DNA of 17,350 nucleotides from Actinomycetota bacterium (GTDB lineage: Bacteria; Actinomycetota; Actinomycetes; S36-B12). Each line of letters starts with the position of its first letter. Within the stretch, counting starts at the first letter, position 1. The translations under genes were made by a program, and so were the position numbers. The DNA is taken from NCBI GenBank assembly GCA_003506065.1, contig DNXA01000204.1:1-17350 (forward strand). Direction: 5' to 3'. Below the pieces are notes generated by a model. It searched no databases. It was given only the letters and a program-made list of their open reading frames with translations, and was not told the DNA's origin. This document shows positions 6,688-13,196 of the stretch, piece after piece.

Positions 6688-8153
6688 AGATTCCCATTCG
6701 GCGTTCTGAAGTCGTGCTGCGCGGAGACCCCCAACGGGTGATCAGCCGCATCTTCATTCCCGGTGAGGAGGAGTTGATTCGCGGAACTTCACGCGTAAAG
6801 GATGTGCTTGATCGCTGTCTGAGCCTCTCGGCAACACAGGTTCACGAGGAGCTGGCTGCAACAGTGGCCAATTTCTCGCAGCGGCATCGTGATCTGAAGG
6901 GGAAGTTTGATCTGCACTATTCGGCAGTCCAGCACCTCATTCCTGACGAGGCCGCAATCAATAATGAACGCAAGCGATTGATCGGGGCCTATCTCACCCA
7001 GGAGTACGCAGTGGAGGCCGCTGCATATTTCAATCCCTCGATTGTGGCGCACCCCGATCAATCTGGAATGGAGCCCGATCATTTGCGCTTCGTCATGAGC
7101 GTTCGTGCGGTCGGGGAGGGTCACATCTCGACAATGGTCTTTCGTTCAGGAGTGATTGACCCTGACGGAGGAGTTCAGGTAGAGCCAGCATGCGCATTCG
7201 CCACGACTCGCGCACATCGGTACACCGTCCTGCGCAATGAGCTGGTTCAACAGGCAGCGATTGACGCCGGCATCGATTCGGCAGACCTGCATTTCGTGCT
7301 GGGAATGCTTCCAGACAAGTTCACGCCCGAGGATTTGAACGCGAGCTTGAACCTGCTGAAGTTGCGCCCTGAGCGGGCTGAGCATCCAGGCGACATCGTT
7401 GAAATACTCCTGGAGATCGCTCGCAACAGTTACGAAGTGGACTTCGACGAGGACACCCTCCTGAGCGAACGGGTGCTCTGGCCGATCGCCTCCGACGAGC
7501 GGCGCGGAATCGAGGATGCTCGATTCGTCCAGATGGCCGATGAGGTGGGCACAACGACCTACCGGGCCACGTACACCGGTTTCGACGGCACCCATGTCGT
7601 GTCGCGCATGCTCGAGACCGATGACTTCCGATGTTTCTCGTCCTCGAAGCTCACAGGCAAGGCAGTGCAGAACAAGGGAGTGGCGTTCTTTCCCCGCCTC
7701 ATCGGGGGTCGCCACTGCGCCCTGTCGCGCTGGGATCGTGAATCGAACTCGGTTGCCTACTCAGATGACGGCTACCACTGGGACGAGATCAGGAGTTTTC
7801 AGTCCCCCAAGCAGCCCTGGGAATTGATTCAGATCGGCAATTGCGGATCGCCGATTGAGACCGAGGCCGGCTGGCTGGTGATCACTCACGGAGCGGGGGC
7901 CATGCGTCAGTACTCGATCAGCGCGGTGCTGCTTGATCTGGAGAATCCCGAGTTCATGATCGGTGCGCTGGCGACGCCACTGCTGACCCCCAACGCCGAC
8001 GAGCGCAATGGCTATGTGCCAAATGTCGTGTACTCCTGCGGGAGCCTGGTGCATAGAGGCAAATTGATCATGCCCTATGGGTTCAGTGACTATCGCACGA
8101 GTTTCGCAACCGTTGAGCTCAGCGCCGTCCTGGACGCCATGGAGCCGATGTAG
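6684..8153 (+). CDS. GH130-family glycosidase/phosphorylase-like enzyme with long N-terminal region
   Basis: The product is a 489-residue cytoplasmic enzyme of the five-bladed beta-propeller GH130 type, whose known members phosphorolyse or hydrolyse beta-mannosides. Residues 1-110 are a mostly helical extension. Propeller motifs follow: YFNPSIV (115-121), GEGHISTMVFRSG (144-156), RRGIEDARFV (273-282) whose Asp278 aligns with the catalytic acid of the EDPR motif, YTGFDG (297-302), NKGVAFFPRLIGGRHCALSR (330-349), IGNCGSPIETEAGWLVITHG (384-403), SAVLLDLENPE (413-423), GYVPNVVYSCG (443-453) and PYGFSDY (464-470). GTG 6684 overlaps the upstream stop (GTGA), which supports coupling. ARF replaces the usual PRI/PRV. 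I cannot decide between phosphorylase and hydrolase because the phosphate-binding residues are not clear by eye. The family is certain; the mannoside substrate is inferred. Confidence 0.9.
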   Translation: MKIPIRRSEVVLRGDPQRVISRIFIPGEEELIRGTSRVKDVLDRCLSLSATQVHEELAATVANFSQRHRDLKGKFDLHYSAVQHLIPDEAAINNERKRLIGAYLTQEYAVEAAAYFNPSIVAHPDQSGMEPDHLRFVMSVRAVGEGHISTMVFRSGVIDPDGGVQVEPACAFATTRAHRYTVLRNELVQQAAIDAGIDSADLHFVLGMLPDKFTPEDLNASLNLLKLRPERAEHPGDIVEILLEIARNSYEVDFDEDTLLSERVLWPIASDERRGIEDARFVQMADEVGTTTYRATYTGFDGTHVVSRMLETDDFRCFSSSKLTGKAVQNKGVAFFPRLIGGRHCALSRWDRESNSVAYSDDGYHWDEIRSFQSPKQPWELIQIGNCGSPIETEAGWLVITHGAGAMRQYSISAVLLDLENPEFMIGALATPLLTPNADERNGYVPNVVYSCGSLVHRGKLIMPYGFSDYRTSFATVELSAVLDAMEPM

Positions 8154-8248
8154 AAACCTCGTGTCGCGAGCCTTGCGCACCCTGAGTTCGTGAGCCGTTA
8201 CCATGATCCACGTTAGGCCGACGGATTTCGCGGTCCGGCATCGAGCGT

Positions 8249-8283
8249 TTGCAACAGTGGCTGGGGAAGGCGACTGGTTGCAA
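8249..8283 (+). promoter_or_regulatory. Stem-loop abutting the ribosome-binding site of the DUF3145 gene
   Basis: TTGCAAC-AGT (8249-8258) can pair with ACT-(G)-GTTGCAA (8273-8283): ten base pairs with one bulged G and a G-rich 14-base loop. The Shine-Dalgarno GGGAGG begins at the next base (8284) and the ATG is at 8294. The structure could modulate ribosome access. Rest of the 8154-8293 gap: only weak short inverted repeats, and no clear terminator for the GH130 gene. Confidence 0.4.
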
Positions 8284-8293
8284 GGGAGGCTCG

Positions 8294-8839
8294 ATGACAA
8301 CGCATGTGCAAGCCAAGGCAGCGAATTCCACCGCCCGTGAAGTTGCGGCGGCGCGAGGAGTGGTGTTCGTACACGCCTGCCCCAAGGCCGTCAGCCCCCA
8401 CCTTGAGTGGGCGCTCAGCAGCGTCTTTGGCACCAGCGTCCACATGGACTGGAATGAACAACCGATCGCACCCAGCATGGTTCGAGCAGAACTGCTCTGG
8501 CAGGGCCCGTTGGGAATGGGCGCTCAGATCGCCAGCGCACTCTTGGCCTTTCAGCAGGTTCGCTATGAAGTCACTGAAGACGCGAGTGGGCACCGAGCAG
8601 GGGAGCGATTCGCTGCCACCCCAACCCTTGGACTGTTCCGTGCGGATATCGGCGAGCACGGTGACGTGATGGTGGCCGAAGAACGACTGCGCACGGCACT
8701 GATGCAGGCCGATGTCACGGGTGAGGCTCTTGCTGAGGAGATCGCCCGGCTGATCGGCGCCCCATGGGATGAGGAGCTTGAGCCATTTCGCTGTGCCCAT
8801 GAAGGCTCAACTGTCCGAGTTCTCCACGAGGTCATTTAG
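8294..8839 (+). CDS. DUF3145 family protein
   Basis: The 181-residue product is a soluble protein matching the conserved actinobacterial family DUF3145. Recognisable blocks are GVVFVHACPKAVSPHLEWAL near residue 23, VHMDWNEQP (~52-60), ELLWQGPLG (~69-77), RYEVTEDAS (~92-100), ERFAATPTLGLFRADIGEHGD (~105-125), and GAPWDEELEPFR near the C-terminus. No function is established for the family. It is commonly found next to the fabD-fabH-acpP-fabF cluster, as here. ATG 8294 has a good Shine-Dalgarno (GGGAGG, 8284-8289); an upstream TTG at 8249 lies inside a hairpin and adds non-conserved residues. Its last 33 bases overlap the end of the opposing TMEM175-type gene. Confidence 0.88.
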   Translation: MTTHVQAKAANSTAREVAAARGVVFVHACPKAVSPHLEWALSSVFGTSVHMDWNEQPIAPSMVRAELLWQGPLGMGAQIASALLAFQQVRYEVTEDASGHRAGERFAATPTLGLFRADIGEHGDVMVAEERLRTALMQADVTGEALAEEIARLIGAPWDEELEPFRCAHEGSTVRVLHEVI

Positions 8840-9508
8840 TGCAGAAGGTGAGCGCATCAAGACGCTCGCCGGGATGAGCAAGAAGGGCATCCACGAGGCC
8901 ACCTCCTGGGAGTAGGCAGAGACCAGAGCGATCAGCATGAACAACCCTGCAAACACCAGCCCGCGGTACTGACCCCGATCTCCAGAACCTGCAAGTGCCT
9001 CTCGGGCTTTGGGCTCGAGCAGGGCAGGGGTGTGGCGAGCGTGCCAGGCGATGAGAAATGCCAGCGCGCTGATGAAGGCCAAGGTTCCCCAGTACAGGAC
9101 GCTGGTGCCGCCACCGTGCTCCAAGGTGTCTGCATTGCCCCAGCCGAACTCTTCGCCGTACATGGAGCTTGGCCAGGGCAGGAAGGCGATGCCCGCCAGC
9201 CAGAGCAGGTTCAGCCAGAAGGTCAAGCCGTCGAAGCCTCGAAGCTGGTTGAGGACTCGGTTGTGCGCAAGCCACATGATGCCCACGACCAGGAACGTGA
9301 AGAAGAAGGTGAAGATCTGGCCGCTGTTGTCAGCAATGATCTTCCAGACCGTGGGTTCACCTTCAGCGGGCTGGATGTCAACGATTGCCAGCACCAGCAC
9401 GGTGATCGCAACTGCGACGACTGCGTCGCTGAAGTTGATCAGCCGTTCGAAGTCGCGACCGGTGTGAATCTCCTTGAGCCCACGGTGAGGAAACAGCACG
9501 CGCCGCAC
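8807..9508 (-). CDS. TMEM175-type (DUF1211) membrane channel protein
   Basis: The product is a 233-residue protein with six hydrophobic helices (about 26-45, 62-82, 93-112, 136-156, 171-191 and 194-209). The TMEM175 signature RLINFSDAVVAVAITVLVL (22-40) in helix 1 carries the R..FSD motif. WLAHNRVL (79-86) after helix 2 matches the usual W..H.R pattern. Bacterial TMEM175 proteins are K+-permeable channels of the inner membrane, lacking a classical TVGYG filter. This one is longer than the minimal form through its hydrophilic linker after helix 3. It starts with GTG 9508, 20 bases after the fabF stop, so it is probably the last gene of the fab transcript; GTG 9499 is an alternative and neither has a clear Shine-Dalgarno. 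A functional link to fatty acid synthesis is not established. Confidence 0.87.
   Translation of the reverse strand: MRRVLFPHRGLKEIHTGRDFERLINFSDAVVAVAITVLVLAIVDIQPAEGEPTVWKIIADNSGQIFTFFFTFLVVGIMWLAHNRVLNQLRGFDGLTFWLNLLWLAGIAFLPWPSSMYGEEFGWGNADTLEHGGGTSVLYWGTLAFISALAFLIAWHARHTPALLEPKAREALAGSGDRGQYRGLVFAGLFMLIALVSAYSQEVASWMPFLLIPASVLMRSPSALNDLVENSDS
8847..8870 (+). terminator. Possible terminator hairpin after the DUF3145 gene
   Basis: GGTGAGCG (8847-8854), loop CATCAAGA, CGCTCGCC (8863-8870) form an eight-pair stem with one G-T, starting seven bases after the stop codon. There is no T-run after it, so a canonical intrinsic terminator is not supported. It lies inside the opposing TMEM175-type coding region, near its C-terminal end. 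Confidence 0.3.
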
Positions 9509-9528
9509 GCTAGCAGGAAGTGGTCGAC

Positions 9529-10764
9529 TCAGACGCTGGTGAAGACCAGCGCTACGTCGTGGCCCCCGAAGCCAAAGGAATTGTTCAGTGCGGCAATGTC
9601 GCCGGCGGGCAGAGCGACCGGGCCGTTGGCCGTCACATTCAACTGGATTGCAGGATCGAAGTTGAAGATATTCGGCGTTGGGGGAGCGATGCGATCGCGC
9701 AGAGCCAGGATCGAGAAGATCGACTCCACTGCTCCTGCTCCACCGAGCAGATGGCCAGTCATCGACTTGGTGGCCGAGACGATGGCCTGGTCGATATGGC
9801 TTCCCAGGGCTGCACGCAGGGCGATCGACTCGGCATAGTCACCCAGTGCAGTCGATGTCGCGTGGGCATTGACATGCACGATGCTCGACAGATCAAGCCC
9901 GGCATCCTCTATGGCCTCGCGCATTGCGCGAGCAGCACCAGTGCCTTCTGGGTCAGGCTGAGCAATGTGATGACCGTCGGAGGTGAGGCCGGCGCCGCCG
10001 TAGCGACCATAGATTCGGGCACCGCGCGCACGCGCGAACTCCTCTTCCTCGAGGATCAGGATGCCAGCGCCTTCGGCCATCACGAAGCCATCGCGATCCA
10101 GGTCGTATGGGCGGGAGGCGGTATTCGGATCGTCGTTGCGTGTCGAGAGAGCGCGCATGGCACCGAAGCCCGCCATTGTCACGGTGTTGATGCAGGCTTC
10201 CGTGCCGCCGGTCACCACTACGTCGGCGCGGCCGGTCTGGATCATTCGGGCGGCATACGAGATGGCTTCGGCTCCGGATGCGCAGGCACTGACAGGTGTG
10301 TGGACGCCCGCACGCGCACCGACTTCCAGGCCCACCATCGCTGCGGGACCGTTGGGCATGATCATCGTGACCATGTGAGGCGAGACGCGCAGCGGGCCCT
10401 TCTCCTTGATGGTCTCGTATGCCGAGATCAGGGAGTTCACGCCACCGATGCCTGAAGCAACGACTGCGCCGAGTCGAACCGGATCCATCTCGGGCGAGCC
10501 AGCGTCGGCCCATGCTTCGCGAGCGGCGATCAGTGCGCACTGCTCGGAACGGTCCATCCGGCGAACCTCGACCCGAGTCAGGATCTCCTCAGGATCAACC
10601 TTCATCAGTCCGGCGATCTTCGCAGGTTGATCAGGATGCCAGTCAGGCCACGGAATCTGGGAGATTCCTGGCTGACCTGCCAAAGCCTGAGCCCATGTTG
10701 ATGCGACGTCGCCACCTAGGGGCGTGGTCATACCGATGCCGGTCACAACAACATTTCTGGTCAT
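9529..10764 (-). CDS. fabF: Beta-ketoacyl-ACP synthase II (FabF)
   Basis: The product is a 411-residue cytosolic thiolase-fold condensing enzyme. It extends acyl-ACP by two carbons using malonyl-ACP, releasing CO2. It begins MTRNVVVTGIGMTTPLGGD as is typical for KAS II. The catalytic Cys161 is in VSACASG, His301 in VNAHATSTALGD, Lys333 in SATKSMTGH, and His338 in the same motif, so the Cys-His-His set is complete. GGTEA (186-190) and the C-terminal NNSFGFGGHD are also present. Length is normal. ATG 10764 has a Shine-Dalgarno (CAGGAGAA) six bases upstream. It lies downstream of acpP in the same direction; the 81-base gap holds a strong hairpin. The block has no fabG or fabZ, which must be elsewhere. 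Confidence 0.97.
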   Translation of the reverse strand: MTRNVVVTGIGMTTPLGGDVASTWAQALAGQPGISQIPWPDWHPDQPAKIAGLMKVDPEEILTRVEVRRMDRSEQCALIAAREAWADAGSPEMDPVRLGAVVASGIGGVNSLISAYETIKEKGPLRVSPHMVTMIMPNGPAAMVGLEVGARAGVHTPVSACASGAEAISYAARMIQTGRADVVVTGGTEACINTVTMAGFGAMRALSTRNDDPNTASRPYDLDRDGFVMAEGAGILILEEEEFARARGARIYGRYGGAGLTSDGHHIAQPDPEGTGAARAMREAIEDAGLDLSSIVHVNAHATSTALGDYAESIALRAALGSHIDQAIVSATKSMTGHLLGGAGAVESIFSILALRDRIAPPTPNIFNFDPAIQLNVTANGPVALPAGDIAALNNSFGFGGHDVALVFTSV

Positions 10765-10804
10765 AGCGGTTCTCCTGGGTTCAACCGATGAAGCATGGAC
10801 GTGC

Positions 10805-10838
10805 GATCAGCGGGGCCACAGAGGTGACCCCGCTGATC
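10805..10838 (-). promoter_or_regulatory. Strong stem-loop between acpP and fabF
   Basis: GATCAGCGGGG (10805-10815) and CCCCGCTGATC (10828-10838) are perfectly complementary over 11 bases. Inside, three further pairs close an AGAG loop after one mismatch. On the minus-strand transcript it begins eight bases after the acpP stop codon and ends about 40 bases before the fabF start. No T-run follows it on that strand. It therefore looks like a partial terminator, an attenuator or a 3'-end stabiliser that raises acpP message over fabF, rather than a full terminator. The role is inferred. Confidence 0.65.
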
Positions 10839-10845
10839 AAGAGTT

Positions 10846-11082
10846 CTAGACGTTTGCGCTGATGTACGTCACAGCATCGCCGACGGTCTTCAGGTTCTTG
10901 ACCTCGCTGTCAGGGATCTTCACGCCCCACTTGTCCTCACATGCCATGACGACCTCGACCATGGACAGCGAGTCCACATCGAGATCATCGACGAAGGACT
11001 TGTCCGACTGGACGTCCTCGACGGGCACGCCGGCAACCTCATTCACAATCGCAGCCAAGCCGGCCAGGATGTCCTCACTCAT
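10846..11082 (-). CDS. acpP: Acyl carrier protein
   Basis: The product is a small acidic 78-residue four-helix protein that carries growing acyl chains on a 4'-phosphopantetheine arm. Ser38 in the DLDVDSLSMVEVV motif (33-45) is the attachment site. The C-terminal TVGDAVTYI is also typical of ACPs. Length matches bacterial ACP rather than the C-terminally extended AcpM of mycobacteria. ATG 11082 follows a good Shine-Dalgarno (GAAAGGAAAG). It lies 45 bases downstream of fabH and upstream of fabF, the usual actinobacterial order fabD-fabH-acpP-fabF. It needs a phosphopantetheinyl transferase, which is not in this window. Confidence 0.97.
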   Translation of the reverse strand: MSEDILAGLAAIVNEVAGVPVEDVQSDKSFVDDLDVDSLSMVEVVMACEDKWGVKIPDSEVKNLKTVGDAVTYISANV

Positions 11083-11127
11083 GACTTTCCTTTCGTGTTT
11101 GTTGATTTCATTGGTGGTTGGGATGCT

Positions 11128-12132
11128 CTAGGGAAGGGTGACCACTTGGGCCGCATATGCCAAGCCCGCGCCGAATCCGATGATCAGTGCTGTGTCGCCG
11201 CTCTTGGCTAGGCCTTCATCGATCATGCGCGACATGGCCAGCGGGATTGATGCCGCTGAGGTATTGCCCTGCGTAACGATGTCCCGAGCCACTGCCACGT
11301 GATCGGGCAGCTGCAGGGCCCGGATCAATGCGTCGGTGATGCGGTTGTTGGCTTGGTGAGCGATGAAGACGTCAAGGTCGCCTGCTTTCAGTCCAGCGGC
11401 GTCCAGGGCCTTTTGCGCCAACTGTGCCATCACGGTGATTGCCCAGCGAAAGACGGTCTGTCCCTGCATGTACAGCTTGGGAATGTTGTTGATCGGATCT
11501 TGACGCTGCTCCAAGAACGAGGGTGCGATGCCGAGGGCATCAATCATGGTGCCGTCGGCTCCCCACATGGTTGGGCCGATCGCCGGTACATCCGAAGGGC
11601 CGATGACCACCGCCCCGGCTCCATCGGCGAAGAGGAAGGCGAGGGTTCGATCAAGGGGATCGAACCAGTCCGTCAGTTTTTCAGAGCCGATGACCACTGC
11701 ATATTTCGCATTGCCGCCTCGAACCACGTCGCTTGCCATGCCGACCCCGTAGCAGAACCCGGCACAGGCACTGGAGATGTCGGTGGCTGCAGCTGATGTG
11801 GCGTTGATACGCACGGCGATCTGCGTCGCTGCCGAAGGAGTCAGATAGGGGTAGGTGCAGCTGGCGACCAGTACCAGGCCGATTTCATCGGGACTGATCC
11901 CGGCCTTGCCAATCGCCTCGCTGGCAGCAGCCACGGCCATGTCGATGACGGTCTCGTTCTCTGCCGCATATCGACGTTCGGTGATGCCGGATCGCTCCTG
12001 GATCCATGCATCGGTGGAGTCGATGCGGGTGCAGATTTCGGCGTTGGTCACCACCCGCTCGGGGCGGTAGGCCCCGACCGACATGATGCGGGCGTACTTG
12101 GGGCCCTGTGGAACGGTGATGATCCCGGTCAT
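11128..12132 (-). CDS. fabH: Beta-ketoacyl-ACP synthase III (FabH)
   Basis: The product is a 334-residue enzyme that starts type II fatty acid synthesis by condensing an acyl-CoA primer with malonyl-ACP. In actinobacteria it often prefers branched primers, but primer choice is not visible here. The catalytic triad is complete: Cys123 in DISSACAGFCYG (118-129), His259 in FIAHQANNRI (256-265) and Asn290 in QGNTSAASIP (288-297). GVxxPERVVTN-type N-terminal and SGITERRYA (48-56) motifs fit the family, as does the closing IIGFGAGLAYAA. ATG 12132 overlaps the fabD stop by four bases (ATGA), showing translational coupling with fabD. Confidence 0.96.
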   Translation of the reverse strand: MTGIITVPQGPKYARIMSVGAYRPERVVTNAEICTRIDSTDAWIQERSGITERRYAAENETVIDMAVAAASEAIGKAGISPDEIGLVLVASCTYPYLTPSAATQIAVRINATSAAATDISSACAGFCYGVGMASDVVRGGNAKYAVVIGSEKLTDWFDPLDRTLAFLFADGAGAVVIGPSDVPAIGPTMWGADGTMIDALGIAPSFLEQRQDPINNIPKLYMQGQTVFRWAITVMAQLAQKALDAAGLKAGDLDVFIAHQANNRITDALIRALQLPDHVAVARDIVTQGNTSAASIPLAMSRMIDEGLAKSGDTALIIGFGAGLAYAAQVVTLP

Positions 12133-13052
12133 TCGTCAACCCTTCCGGCGTGCTCGGCGATGAGTGTGCGAGCAGCTTGGAGATCATCGGGACTCTTGAG
12201 TGCGACAGTGGCGACACCGGGCATCGCCCGCTTTGCCAGCCCGACAAGAGTTCCGCCGGGTGCCAGTTCAAGAACTCCGGTGACACCGATGGAGATCATC
12301 ATTTCCATGCAGAGATCCCAGCGCACTGGATTGCTGACCTGAGCGATGAGGCGCCTCAAGGCCACGTCGCCCTCAGTGATCGAGCAGCCGTCAGCGTTGG
12401 AGAGCAAGATCGTCGATGGCTGTGTCGCCGTCAATGTGCCAGCGAAATCAGTAAGGGCGCCAACGGCTGGCTGCATGTGATTCGTGTGAAATGCACCGGC
12501 GACAACAAGTGGCCGCACTCGGCTGCCCTCGGGCGGATCGGCCGCAAAGAAGTCGAGTTGTTCAAGAGTGCCCGCGACGACGATCTGTCCGGCGCCGTTC
12601 ATGTTGGCAGGGGTGAGGCCATACTCCTCGGCCTTTGCGACGACACCGGAGCCTTCGCCGCCGAGCACTGCACTCATCCCAGTGGCGACCTGAGCAGCAG
12701 CCTGTGCCATCCGCATCCCGCGCTCGTGCACCAGGCTCATGGCGTCAGCCTCAGTGAGCACTCCGGCGATCACTGCGGCGGCAATCTCGCCAACAGAATG
12801 TCCAGCAGCAACGTCGGCTACGGGCTTTCCAAGGCATGACCACGCCAGCAGGCTGGTGGCAACAATGAGGGGTTGGGCAACGGCCGTGTCGCGAATCTGG
12901 TCGGCATCAGCGACCGTGCCAAAGGTGCGCAGATCAAGCTCGGCAGCATCAGACAACTGGGCCAGGTGCTCGGGCACGCCGGGCAGCTCCAGCCAGGCGG
13001 TGAGCATGCCCGGGGTCTGGGCTCCTTGTCCGGGAGCGAGGATTGCGAGCAC
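12129..13052 (-). CDS. fabD: Malonyl-CoA:ACP transacylase (FabD)
   Basis: The product is a 307-residue cytosolic acyltransferase that moves malonyl from CoA to ACP, supplying FabH and FabF. The oxyanion motif GQGAQ is at 8-12. The nucleophile Ser86 is in GHSVGE (84-89). The substrate carboxylate-binding Arg is in the ERGMRM motif (110-115). The catalytic His189 is in GAFHTNHM (186-193). The start is GTG 13052, giving the canonical MLAILAPGQG; AGCAGG upstream is too close to be a textbook Shine-Dalgarno. It is the first gene of the fabD-fabH-acpP-fabF run. A 144-base gap separates it from the regulator, so a promoter is likely there. Confidence 0.96.
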   Translation of the reverse strand: MLAILAPGQGAQTPGMLTAWLELPGVPEHLAQLSDAAELDLRTFGTVADADQIRDTAVAQPLIVATSLLAWSCLGKPVADVAAGHSVGEIAAAVIAGVLTEADAMSLVHERGMRMAQAAAQVATGMSAVLGGEGSGVVAKAEEYGLTPANMNGAGQIVVAGTLEQLDFFAADPPEGSRVRPLVVAGAFHTNHMQPAVGALTDFAGTLTATQPSTILLSNADGCSITEGDVALRRLIAQVSNPVRWDLCMEMMISIGVTGVLELAPGGTLVGLAKRAMPGVATVALKSPDDLQAARTLIAEHAGRVDE

Positions 13053-13097
13053 CTGCTAAGCCTGTCTGCACACGGGCAGGGGATGCGGGGTTGCTGC

Positions 13098-13145
13098 CAC
13101 CAATGTCATAGGGCAAAACTTAGAGGGTTCCTACAAAGATTGGTG
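13098..13145 (-). promoter_or_regulatory. Inverted repeat in the region upstream of fabD, candidate operator/promoter
   Basis: The 144 bases between the regulator and fabD hold perfect 7-base arms, CACCAAT (13098-13104) and ATTGGTG (13139-13145), with centres 41 bases apart (about four helical turns). On the minus strand a TATGAC -10-like hexamer (13110-13105) lies just inside the fabD-proximal arm. No good -35 hexamer is seen at the right spacing. The arrangement could bind two dimers of the neighbouring PucR-type regulator. The repeat is seen; the role is inferred. Confidence 0.35.
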
Positions 13146-13196
13146 ACTGGCACCCGCTATCAGGGGGCTGATTCTCCAGGTATATGCCGAAATCAA

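Noticed and set aside
9520..10455. Long plus-strand open frame (311 codons) opposite fabF
   Set aside because: Antisense shadow of fabF; composition is not protein-like and the opposite strand encodes all catalytic motifs.
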